Part shown: piece by piece, positions 56,811 to 64,000 of the stretch | How the letters are laid out: the number at the start of each line of letters is the position of its first letter | Position numbering within the stretch: the first letter of the stretch is position 1 | DNA from: Pseudomonas rhodesiae | GTDB lineage: Bacteria; Pseudomonadota; Gammaproteobacteria; Pseudomonadales; Pseudomonadaceae | Length of the DNA: 64,000 nucleotides | Direction: 5' to 3' | Assembly (NCBI RefSeq): GCF_007858255.1 | Contig: NZ_VFEU01000020.1 | Span: forward strand, 1 to 64,000 | The notes under the pieces: model-generated | Told to the model about the DNA's origin: nothing | Seen by the model: only the letters and a program-made list of their open reading frames with translations | The model's database searches: none | Made by a program: the position numbers and the translations under genes

Positions 56811-58052
56811 TCACTCGCCCTGTCGGGCCGGAGCGTCCAGCTCAAAAGCGGTATGCAGCGCGCGTACAGCCAGTTCCAGGTACTTCTCTTCGATCACCAC
56901 CGAGACTTTGATTTCAGAGGTGGAGATCATCTGGATGTTGATGCTTTCCTTGGCCAGGGCTTCGAACATGCGGCTGGCAACACCGGCGTGGGAACGCATG
57001 CCCACGCCCACGATGGAGACCTTGGCAATCTTGGTGTCACCCACCACTTCACGGGCGCCGATTTCTTTTGCAGTGTTCTGCAGAATACGCTCAGCCGCAT
57101 CGTATTCGTTGCGGTGCACGGTGAAGGTGAAATCGGTAGTGTTATCGTGCGAAACGTTCTGCACGATCATGTCGACTTCAATGTTTGCGCCACTGATAGG
57201 GCCCAGGATCTTGAACGCCACGCCCGGGGTGTCTGGCACGCCACGGATCGTCAGCTTGGCTTCATCGCGGTTGAAAGCGATGCCGGAAATGATCGGCTGT
57301 TCCATGGATTCCTCTTCATCAATAGTAATGAGGGTGCCCGGCCCCTCTTTGAAGCTGTGCAATACGCGCAGCGGAACGTTGTACTTGCCGGCGAACTCCA
57401 CCGCGCGGATTTGCAACACCTTGGAACCGAGACTGGCCATTTCCAGCATCTCTTCAAAGGTGATCTTGTCCAGGCGCTGCGCGACGGACACCACACGCGG
57501 GTCCGTGGTGTAGACGCCATCCACATCGGTGTAGATCTGGCATTCATCAGCCTTGAGAGCTGCCGCCAGCGCCACACCCGTGGTGTCCGAACCGCCACGG
57601 CCAAGGGTGGTGATGTTGCCCTGCTCGTCCACACCCTGGAAGCCCGCTACAACTACCACACGCCCGGCTTTCAGATCAGCGCGAATTTTCTGATCGTCGA
57701 TCTGCAGGATACGCGCCTTGGTATGAGCGCTGTCGGTGAGGATGCGCACTTGGCTGCCTGTGTAGGACACAGCCAGCACGCCGCGTTTGTTCAGGGCCAT
57801 GGCCAGCAGGGCAATGGTCACCTGTTCGCCGGTGGACACGATTACATCCAGCTCGCGCGGCAACGGTTGCTGGTCGCCACTGATTGCCTTGGCCAGATCG
57901 ATCAGGCGATTGGTCTCGCCGCTCATGGCCGACAGCACCACCACCAGGTCGTCGCCAGCGTCGCGGAATTTCTTAACTTTGTCGGCCACCTGCTCGATTC
58001 TTTCGACAGAGCCGACCGAGGTGCCTCCAAATTTCTGTACGATCAAAGCCAT
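56811..58052 (-). CDS. lysC: Aspartate kinase
   Basis: A 413-residue enzyme for the first step of the Lys/Met/Thr pathway. The kinase domain begins VQKFGGTSVGSVERI and contains GRGGSDTTGVALAAAL. Two ACT domains lie after residue ~265 (AKLTIRGVPDTPGVAFKILG, VSIVGVGMRSHAGVASRMFEAL) and bind the feedback effectors. Its place between alaS and rsmA is the conserved Pseudomonas order. An internal start for a separate beta subunit is possible, but I see no strong site. Confidence 0.94.
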   Translation of the reverse strand: MALIVQKFGGTSVGSVERIEQVADKVKKFRDAGDDLVVVLSAMSGETNRLIDLAKAISGDQQPLPRELDVIVSTGEQVTIALLAMALNKRGVLAVSYTGSQVRILTDSAHTKARILQIDDQKIRADLKAGRVVVVAGFQGVDEQGNITTLGRGGSDTTGVALAAALKADECQIYTDVDGVYTTDPRVVSVAQRLDKITFEEMLEMASLGSKVLQIRAVEFAGKYNVPLRVLHSFKEGPGTLITIDEEESMEQPIISGIAFNRDEAKLTIRGVPDTPGVAFKILGPISGANIEVDMIVQNVSHDNTTDFTFTVHRNEYDAAERILQNTAKEIGAREVVGDTKIAKVSIVGVGMRSHAGVASRMFEALAKESINIQMISTSEIKVSVVIEEKYLELAVRALHTAFELDAPARQGE

Positions 58053-58147
58053 TTCCAGCCGCCTCAGCCCGTAAAGGGGCGCCTAAATATCCAATCAACC
58101 AGCACTGATCAGGCCCGCGACTAGACCACGGGCCGATAAACAATGCC

Positions 58148-60766
58148 TTAAATGCCAGCCTCGACAAACGGCACGGTCAGGGCCAGGGCCGCATCCAGGG
58201 CACCGGCGTCTACACCACCGCCTTGCGCCATGTCCGGACGACCACCACCCTTCCCGCCCACTGCCGCAGCAGCTTGCTTCATCAAATCACCGGCTTTGAG
58301 TTGGCCAGTCAGGTCTTTGGTTACACCGGCAACCAGTACGACCTTTTCCTCATGGACACCGCCGAGCAGGATCACTGCGCGGCCGAGCTTGTTTTTCAAC
58401 TGATCGACCAGGGCCAACAACGCCTTGCCGTCCTGACCGTCCAGGCGTGCGGCCAGGACTTTCACGTCCTTGACGTCAACGGCCGAGGCCGACAGATCGT
58501 CGCCCGCTGCGCTGGCAGCCTTGGCTTGCAACTGTTCCAGCTGTTTCTCCAGGGCACGGTTGCGCTCCAGGACAGCGGACAGCTTGTCGATCAGGTTGTC
58601 GCGGCTGCCCTTGACCAGGCTGGCCGCTTCCTTGAGTTGTTCTTCCGCCGCGTTCAGGTATGCCAGGGCCGCAGCGCCGGTCACCGCTTCGATACGACGC
58701 ACACCGGACGCCACGCCACCTTCGCTGATGATCTTGAGCAAGGCAATGTCGCCGGTACGGTTGGCGTGGATACCGCCACATAGTTCCACCGAGAAATCGC
58801 CGCCCATGCTCAGCACGCGCACGCTGTCGCCGTACTTCTCGCCGAACAATGCCATGGCGCCCTTGGCCTTGGCCGTCTCGATATCGGTCTCGACGGTTTC
58901 CACCGGGGTGTTCTTGCGGATCTCAGCGTTGACGATGTCTTCCAGCGCCTTGATCTGCTCTGGCTTGATCGCTTCGAAGTGGCTGAAGTCGAAACGCAGG
59001 CGCTGACTGTCGACCAACGAACCTTTCTGCTGAACGTGTTCGCCCAGCACCCGGCGCAGGGCGGCGTGCAGCAAGTGGGTGGCCGAGTGGTTCAGCGACG
59101 TGGCGTGGCGCACGTCGGCGTCTACCTGGGTGTCCACCGGGGAGCCTACGGTCAGACTGCCTGAGGCCAGCACACCGTGGTGCAGGAAGGCGCCGCCGGT
59201 CTTGGTGGTATCACGTACGTCGAAACGACCGGAGCTGGATTTGACGAAACCACAGTCGCCGATCTGACCGCCGGATTCGGCATAGAACGGGGTCTGATCC
59301 AGCACCACGACGCCCTCGTCGCCTTCGTTCAACACGTCAACCGACTGGCCTTCCTTGTACAGCGCGACCACTTTGGCCGAGCCGCTGGTGGCCTTGTAGC
59401 CGGTGAACTCGGTGGCCACATCCACCTTGACCAGGCTGTTGTAGTCCATGCCGAAGGAACTGGCCGAGCGTGCGCGCACGCGCTGGGCTTCCATCTCGCG
59501 CTCGAAACCTTCCTCGTCGAGGGTCAGGTTGCGCTCGCGGGCGATGTCGCCGGTCAGGTCCATCGGGAAGCCGTAAGTGTCGTAGAGCTTGAACACCACA
59601 TCGCCCGGCACCACGTTGCCCGACAGGTTGGCCAGGTCCTGTTCAAGGATCTTCAGGCCCTGTTCCAGGGTTTTGGCGAACTGTTCTTCTTCGGCCTTGA
59701 GCACGCGCTCGATGTGCGCCTGGTTCTGCTTGAGTTCCGGGAAGGCATCGCCCATCTCGGCGACCAGGGCCGCGACGATCTGGTAGAAGAAGCTGCCATT
59801 GGCGCCCAGCTTGTTACCGTGACGGCAAGCGCGACGAATGATGCGACGCAGCACATAGCCACGGCCTTCGTTGGACGGCAGTACGCCGTCGGCGATCAGG
59901 AAGCCGCAGGAACGGATGTGGTCGGCCACCACTTTGAGCGAGGCTTGGTCGTCATTGCTGCAACCGATGGCCTTGGCGGCCGCTGCCAGCAGGCTCTGGA
60001 ACAGATCGATTTCGTAGTTGGAATGAACGTGCTGCATCACCGCACTGATCCGCTCCAGGCCCATGCCGGTGTCCACCGACGGTGCCGGCAGCGGATGCAA
60101 CACGCCATCGGCGGTGCGGTTGAACTGCATGAAAACGTTGTTCCAGATCTCGATGTAACGGTCGCCGTCTTCTTCCGGCGAGCCCGGCGGGCCACCCCAG
60201 ATATCGGCGCCGTGGTCGTAGAAAATCTCGGTGCAAGGGCCGCATGGGCCGGTATCGCCCATGGTCCAGAAGTTGTCGGACGCGTACGGTGCGCCTTTGT
60301 TGTCGCCGATACGCACCATGCGCTCGGCCGGCACGCCCACTTGTTTGGTCCAGATGTCGTACGCCTCGTCATCACTGGCGTAGACGGTGACCCAGAGTTT
60401 TTCCTTCGGCAGTTTCAGCACGCCGGTCAGAAAGGTCCAGGCGAAGTTGATCGCGTCTTGCTTGAAATAATCGCCAAAGCTGAAGTTGCCGAGCATTTCG
60501 AAAAAGGTGTGGTGACGGGCGGTGTAGCCGACGTTTTCCAGGTCGTTGTGCTTACCACCGGCGCGCACGCACTTCTGGCTGCTGACCGCGCGGGTGTAGG
60601 CGCGCTTTTCCTGGCCCAGGAAGCAGTCCTTGAACTGGTTCATCCCCGCGTTAGTGAACAGCAGGGTAGGGTCATTGCCTGGGATCAAGGAGCTGGAGGA
60701 GACACGGGTGTGACCTTGCTCTTCGAAGAAGCGAAGGAAGGCTTCACGGATTTCTGCGCTTTTCAT
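58148..60766 (-). CDS. alaS: Alanine--tRNA ligase
   Basis: An 872-residue class II synthetase. The N-terminal MKSAEIREAFLRFFEEQGHTRVSSSSLIPGNDPTLLFTNAGMNQF is the adenylation domain with motif 1. The editing domain carries HSATHLLHAALRRVLG and the zinc-binding CGGIHANRTGDI. The C-terminal C-Ala domain is Gly/Ala-rich (GGKGGGRPDMAQGGG). The start is taken at 60766. A 12-bp inverted repeat around a TATAAT lies 63 bp upstream. That matters because E. coli AlaRS is reported to repress its own gene at a palindrome near the promoter. Confidence 0.97.
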   Translation of the reverse strand: MKSAEIREAFLRFFEEQGHTRVSSSSLIPGNDPTLLFTNAGMNQFKDCFLGQEKRAYTRAVSSQKCVRAGGKHNDLENVGYTARHHTFFEMLGNFSFGDYFKQDAINFAWTFLTGVLKLPKEKLWVTVYASDDEAYDIWTKQVGVPAERMVRIGDNKGAPYASDNFWTMGDTGPCGPCTEIFYDHGADIWGGPPGSPEEDGDRYIEIWNNVFMQFNRTADGVLHPLPAPSVDTGMGLERISAVMQHVHSNYEIDLFQSLLAAAAKAIGCSNDDQASLKVVADHIRSCGFLIADGVLPSNEGRGYVLRRIIRRACRHGNKLGANGSFFYQIVAALVAEMGDAFPELKQNQAHIERVLKAEEEQFAKTLEQGLKILEQDLANLSGNVVPGDVVFKLYDTYGFPMDLTGDIARERNLTLDEEGFEREMEAQRVRARSASSFGMDYNSLVKVDVATEFTGYKATSGSAKVVALYKEGQSVDVLNEGDEGVVVLDQTPFYAESGGQIGDCGFVKSSSGRFDVRDTTKTGGAFLHHGVLASGSLTVGSPVDTQVDADVRHATSLNHSATHLLHAALRRVLGEHVQQKGSLVDSQRLRFDFSHFEAIKPEQIKALEDIVNAEIRKNTPVETVETDIETAKAKGAMALFGEKYGDSVRVLSMGGDFSVELCGGIHANRTGDIALLKIISEGGVASGVRRIEAVTGAAALAYLNAAEEQLKEAASLVKGSRDNLIDKLSAVLERNRALEKQLEQLQAKAASAAGDDLSASAVDVKDVKVLAARLDGQDGKALLALVDQLKNKLGRAVILLGGVHEEKVVLVAGVTKDLTGQLKAGDLMKQAAAAVGGKGGGRPDMAQGGGVDAGALDAALALTVPFVEAGI

Positions 60767-60828
60767 TAGGTTCTTCCACGGAGGCTGCGGCCAAAGGCCA
60801 GTGCGCAACATCATCAGACGGAGCGACG

Positions 60829-60860
60829 GCAAAGGGCCGCATTATATCGGCCCTTTGCCG
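60829..60860 (-). promoter_or_regulatory. 12-bp inverted repeat enclosing the alaS -10 box
   Basis: GGCAAAGGGCCG-N8-CGGCCCTTTGCC, perfect in both arms. Read toward alaS, the 8-bp centre contains TATAAT (60847..60842), a perfect -10 hexamer. Start near 60835, about 70 nt before the ATG. A protein that binds the arms would cover the promoter. No T-run follows, so it is not a normal terminator. Confidence 0.7.
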
Positions 60861-60912
60861 GTGGTACAGCGTGTTTATGCGATAGAGAGGTTCAATTAGA
60901 CGGTCTGCACCT

Positions 60913-61917
60913 TCATTTACGCGAATATTCGACGAATGTTTCCAGCACCTGTGCCATCTGCGCCCGATTCACATCCAAATGGGTGACCATGCGCAGGCGA
61001 GGCGCCGCGCTCAACTTGATCCCGCGCTCGGCGGCAAACGCCTTCAATGCCTGGGCCTGATCGCCCACCTGCACATAGACCATGTTGGTCTGCACCGGCT
61101 CTACGCTGTAACCGGCCTTGCGCAGTTCATCCCCTAGCCACTGGGCATTGGCGTGGTCTTCGGCCAGGCGCTGCACCTGATGATCCAGGGCATACAGGCC
61201 TGCCGCCGCCAGTGAACCGGCCTGACGCATGCCGCCGCCCACCATCTTGCGCAAACGGCGCGCCTTGGCGATCAGTGCGGTAGACCCGCACAACACCGAG
61301 CCCACCGGTGCGCCGAGGCCCTTGGACAGGCACACCGACACCGAATCGAAATGCTGGGCGATCTCCCGCGCATCCACCCCCAGCTTGACCGCGGCATTGT
61401 AGAGACGCGCGCCATCCAGATGCAGGGCCAGGTCATGCTCACGGGTAAACGCTCGCGCCTTGGCCAGGTACTCCATGGGCAGCACTTTGCCCTGCATGGT
61501 GTTTTCCAGGGCCAGCAAGCGGGTGCGGGCGAAGTGAAAGTCGTCTGGTTTGATGGCCGCCAGCACTTGGTCCAGAGCCAGGGAGCCGTCCGCCTGCACC
61601 TCCAGCGGCTGTGGCTGGATCGAGCCCAGCACCGCCGCGCCGCCGCCTTCGTATTTGTAGGTGTGGGCCTGCTGCCCGACGATGTATTCCTCGCCGCGTT
61701 CGCAGTGGGCCATCAGCGCCAGCAGGTTACTCATGGTGCCGGTGGGCACGAACAACGCGGCGGCAAACCCCAGGCGTTGGGCCAGTTCGGCTTCCAGGCG
61801 ATTGACGCTGGGGTCTTCGCCGTAGACGTCGTCGCCGCTGGCGGCGCTGGCCATGGCATCGCGCATGCCGGAGGTGGGTTGGGTCACGGTGTCGCTGCGA
61901 AGGTCTATCACGGTCAT
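60913..61917 (-). CDS. ltaE: Low-specificity L-threonine aldolase
   Basis: A 334-residue PLP enzyme that splits L-threonine and L-allo-threonine into glycine and acetaldehyde. RSDTVTQPTSGMRDAM at the N terminus and GDDVYGEDPSVNRLE are family signatures. The PLP lysine is K199 in VSVCLSKGLGAPVGSVLCG, and H85/Y87 lie in the AHTYKYEGGG loop. It is monocistronic and transcribed in the same direction as alaS. Confidence 0.93.
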   Translation of the reverse strand: MTVIDLRSDTVTQPTSGMRDAMASAASGDDVYGEDPSVNRLEAELAQRLGFAAALFVPTGTMSNLLALMAHCERGEEYIVGQQAHTYKYEGGGAAVLGSIQPQPLEVQADGSLALDQVLAAIKPDDFHFARTRLLALENTMQGKVLPMEYLAKARAFTREHDLALHLDGARLYNAAVKLGVDAREIAQHFDSVSVCLSKGLGAPVGSVLCGSTALIAKARRLRKMVGGGMRQAGSLAAAGLYALDHQVQRLAEDHANAQWLGDELRKAGYSVEPVQTNMVYVQVGDQAQALKAFAAERGIKLSAAPRLRMVTHLDVNRAQMAQVLETFVEYSRK

Positions 61918-62108
61918 CTAACTGGCCTCGGGCAGGTGGGGCGTTTTGTTGTATTGACGATTACTGCGGGCAAAGCCGCGCAATATCAAGCCCCGTGTGC
62001 ATTCAATCGAATACCAACCAAACAAACCGATATAGCTAATCGATACGACGTCCGTGCAGTTTCTGAAAAACCGTGTTAAAAACTCTGCGCCGCCAGGGTT
62101 CTGGCGGC
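61918..62108. other. Divergent promoter space between ltaE and the FMN riboswitch
   Basis: 191 bp without a gene. It must hold promoters for ltaE (leftward) and the riboswitch transcript (rightward). Both sides are AT-rich near 61940-62050; I could not choose a single promoter with confidence. Confidence 0.4.
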
Positions 62109-62277
62109 AACGTTCTCAGGGCGGGGTGTAATTCCCCACCGGCGGTAATTACACGCAATGTGTATAGCCCGCGAGCGCTTGGCGCCTTGGACTGCTTACG
62201 CAGGCCGGCGGCAAGGTCAGCAGACCCGGTGTGATCCCGGGGCCGACGGTCATAGTCCGGATGAAGAGAGAACGGGA
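62109..62277 (+). promoter_or_regulatory. FMN riboswitch (RFN element)
   Basis: The conserved RFN blocks occur in order: GTTCTCAGGGCGGGGTG, AATTCCCCACCGGCGGT, AGCCCGCGAGCG, GGTCAGCAGACCCGGTGTGATCCCGGGGCCGACGGT (read as separate conserved parts), and ATAGTCCGGATGAAGAGAGAAC, which closes the basal stem with GTTCTC. It lies 115 bp before a lumazine synthase gene. With FMN bound it should cut expression, by hiding the ribosome site or by termination. Confidence 0.95.
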
Positions 62278-62391
62278 TTGGCACCCAAGGGCCGCACGTT
62301 GACCGCATGCCCGCATGCCCACGCGTTGCATACCCTTGAAATCCCATTCGATTCATAACGCCCTGTTTTTTTCTTAAACAGGAGTCAGAAC

Positions 62392-62901
62392 ATGCAACCC
62401 ACCGCTATCGACAGCAAAAGCAAAAACCATCACGGCGAGCGCGTCGCGTTTATCCAAGCTTGCTGGCACAAGGATATTGTCGACCAGAGCCGTAAGGGCT
62501 TTCTCGCCGAAATGATCGCCCAGGGCTACCAGGAATCGGACATCGACTTTTTCGAAGTCGGCGGTGCCTTTGAAATGCCCCTGCACGCCAAACTGCTGGC
62601 CAAGACCGGTCGCTACGCGGGCATCGTTGCCGCCGCGTTGGTGGTGGACGGCGGCATCTACCGCCACGAATTCGTTGCCCAATCGGTGGTCAGCGGCCTG
62701 ATGCAGGTGCAGCTGGAAACCGAAGTGCCGGTGTTCTCGGTGTCCCTGACCCCGCATCACTTCCACGCCGGCAGTGAACACACCACATTCTTCTATGAGC
62801 ACTTCGTGCACAAGGGTCAGGAAGCCGCGCGTACGTGCGCCGACACCCTGCACAAAGTGCGGGCGATCCGCCGCAGCGAGCCACGGGCGGTAGCAGTCTA
62901 A
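62392..62901 (+). CDS. ribH: 6,7-dimethyl-8-ribityllumazine synthase, riboswitch-controlled paralogue
   Basis: A 169-residue lumazine synthase that condenses 5-amino-6-ribitylaminouracil with dihydroxybutanone phosphate. FFEVGGAFEMPLHAKLL and AALVVDGGIYRHEFVAQSVVSGLMQVQLETEVPVFSVSLTPHHFH carry the active-site parts. The GVL(T/V) segment of the usual RibH is replaced, and the sequence is closer to the RibH2-type (Brucella-like, decameric) branch. It stands alone after an FMN riboswitch, apart from the main rib operon, so it is probably a second enzyme made when flavin is short. The ATG has AGGAGT upstream. Confidence 0.9.
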   Translation: MQPTAIDSKSKNHHGERVAFIQACWHKDIVDQSRKGFLAEMIAQGYQESDIDFFEVGGAFEMPLHAKLLAKTGRYAGIVAAALVVDGGIYRHEFVAQSVVSGLMQVQLETEVPVFSVSLTPHHFHAGSEHTTFFYEHFVHKGQEAARTCADTLHKVRAIRRSEPRAVAV

Positions 62902-62922
62902 GCAATACTGCAAAACAAAATA

Positions 62923-63014
62923 TGGGAGGGGGCTTGCCCCCGATGGCGGTGTCTCAGCTCCAGATGAGCTGACTGACACACTGCTATCGGGGGCAAGCCC
63001 CCTCTCACATTCGG
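62923..63014. repeat. REPIN (paired inverted REP elements)
   Basis: ATGGGAGGGGGCTTGCCCCCGATGGCG and CTATCGGGGGCAAGCCCCCTCTCACATT are inverted arms around about 40 bp. It lies between convergent ribH and astE. Confidence 0.9.
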
Positions 63015-63021
63015 TCCAGGC

Positions 63022-64000
63022 CTATGCCAGGCCCACGTCCGTGGTCGGCACAATCAATATCCCTGCCCGCAAACCGTTTTTCACCTTCGGGTTGGGGAAG
63101 ATGATGCGCGCGCCCTCTTCCTCAATCACCCAACGGGTCTTGGCCACGTCTTCGGCCAGCAGATAACCCTTTTCCAACTCAGAAAAGTTTTCCACGTCTG
63201 CGGGCAAGTGCAGCAGGAACGCATCGCTGTGCTTGATGACTTCCCGCGACACGGCGAACAGTTTCAACCCATCCAGGCTGTCCGCCTCAGGCTCGCTGCC
63301 TTCGATGATCTGAGTCAGGCGCGCCTCCAGGCGTGAGACGTCCACCCCCTGGTTCTGTCCGAACGGCCGCGCCTTACCCAATTCCAGGGTGAAAGCCTCG
63401 GCGTCCAGTTGCTCGTAGGTGAAGGCCGTGAAGGTGATGGACGTTTTATTCTGCAGCAGCACCGCTTCCATCCCGGCCGCACGCAGCCGCTCCAGCTCGC
63501 GTCGCGAATGCTGGCGCCCGTCTTTCCACGGGTACAGCGCGAACTGCTCGATCTTCGAGCCACGGATGGCGGTGTGCAGGTCGTAATGCAGGCGCGAACG
63601 CTCGGGCTTGCTGAAAAAACTACGGGCCAGTTGTTCCAGCTCCGCGGCGCGCATGGCTTCGGGGCCGATGTTGTTTTCATGACGGCCGTTGAACAGCCGG
63701 TTGATGTCCAGTTCGAGGTAACGCTCGCCGCGGCGCATGGCCTCGGGGTTGCCGAACAGGAACAGAATACGGGTGCGGGGTTTGATCTCCCCACGGGCGA
63801 TGCCATGCAACAGGCGGTCGAGCAATTCGATCGGCGCGGTTTCGTTGCCATGGATGCCGGACGACAGCAGCAGGTCGCTGCCATTGTCCGAGGCTTGCGG
63901 CGGACGCACTTCCAGCGCGCCCTCGCTGAGCCAGCGCATCTGCACGCCGTCGACAGTCAGTTGAATTTTTTGCGCCGGTTCGCGACCGGCGAGGGTCAGT
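63022..64000 (-). CDS. astE: Succinylglutamate desuccinylase (5' end outside the window)
   Basis: 326 codons of a gene that continues past base 64000; the open frame has no stop up to the edge (LTLAGREPAQKIQLTVDGVQMRW). AstE (AruE in P. aeruginosa) removes succinate from N-succinylglutamate in the last step of the arginine succinyltransferase pathway. Zinc ligands are in GIHGNETAPIELL (His, Glu) and HYDLHTAIRGSKIEQF (His). Family length is about 335 residues, so only ~10 codons are missing. The GTG at 63945 is internal and not the start. Confidence 0.92.
   Translation of the reverse strand, partial: LTLAGREPAQKIQLTVDGVQMRWLSEGALEVRPPQASDNGSDLLLSSGIHGNETAPIELLDRLLHGIARGEIKPRTRILFLFGNPEAMRRGERYLELDINRLFNGRHENNIGPEAMRAAELEQLARSFFSKPERSRLHYDLHTAIRGSKIEQFALYPWKDGRQHSRRELERLRAAGMEAVLLQNKTSITFTAFTYEQLDAEAFTLELGKARPFGQNQGVDVSRLEARLTQIIEGSEPEADSLDGLKLFAVSREVIKHSDAFLLHLPADVENFSELEKGYLLAEDVAKTRWVIEEEGARIIFPNPKVKNGLRAGILIVPTTDVGLA

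Noticed and set aside
59177..60769. 530-codon open frame antisense to alaS
   Set aside because: Same effect: it lies wholly within alaS and its sequence has no domain character.

Overview
The window is a contiguous piece of a fluorescent-group Pseudomonas chromosome (P. fluorescens lineage or close kin). The evidence is high-GC codon use, near full-length Pseudomonas-type AmrZ, RsmA, PhoPQ, FlgZ, PcpS, NrdA and RNase E, a DUF1285/DUF4823/MoaA neighbourhood, and REP/REPIN repeats built on GGGGGCTTGCCCCC. Most of it is core genome. Neighbour order corresponds, from memory, to several separate P. aeruginosa blocks (tetR-to-rne, nrdA-to-dctA, flgB-E/flgA-Z, mgtE-to-alaS) joined here in a different arrangement.

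Layout. 0-7.3 kb: sugar and nucleoside catabolism. This holds the end of an arabinose-type ABC operon, a GNAT acetyltransferase, three small stress-type genes, and a four-gene locus (GntR, ADP-ribosylglycohydrolase-like, NCS1 permease, PfkB kinase) that resembles E. coli yegTUV/yegW. 7.3-28 kb: DUF1285, lipoprotein, moaA, a TetR regulator, a probable RgsA sRNA, then the fatty-acid/cell-envelope operon plsX-fabD-fabG-acpP-fabF-pabC-mltG-tmk-holB-tatD (without the expected pilZ), maf, sppA, rluC and rne with a 690-nt leader. 28-38 kb: xdhC/mocA, dctA with a sigma-54 promoter, an AraC regulator, phoQ-phoP with a four-repeat PhoP-like array, pcpS, and a second two-component pair. 38-42 kb: nrdA behind DnaA and NrdR boxes. 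41.8-43 kb: one accessory gene. 43-51 kb: flagellar and chemotaxis genes flgBCDE, cheVR, flgA, flgMN, flgZ with recognisable sigma-54 and sigma-28 promoters. 51-58 kb: an MFS carrier, four tRNA genes, amrZ, mgtE, rsmA, lysC. 58-64 kb: alaS, ltaE, an FMN riboswitch with a stand-alone lumazine synthase, and the 3' part of astE.

The most interesting locus is the accessory gene at 41.8-43.0 kb. It encodes a protein with a Ser-rich, acid-free N terminus, a ten-glycine hinge and a papain-like Cys/His/Asp arrangement. A near-consensus hrp box (GGAACG-N15-CCACTGA) lies just upstream, so I read it as a candidate type III secretion effector or another HrpL-regulated secreted enzyme of a family I do not recognise. 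It sits between flgE and nrdA.

The window is also rich in readable regulatory architecture: a 12-bp inverted repeat enclosing a TATAAT upstream of alaS, three evenly spaced palindromes upstream of the flgB sigma-54 promoter, two further sigma-54 promoters with tandem upstream palindromes (dctA, and two unknown small proteins at 52.9 kb), and four exact CTGAAC repeats at 11-bp spacing upstream of the phoP operon. No calculation or database search was run. Positions were read and counted by hand, and family names come from recognition of sequence motifs.
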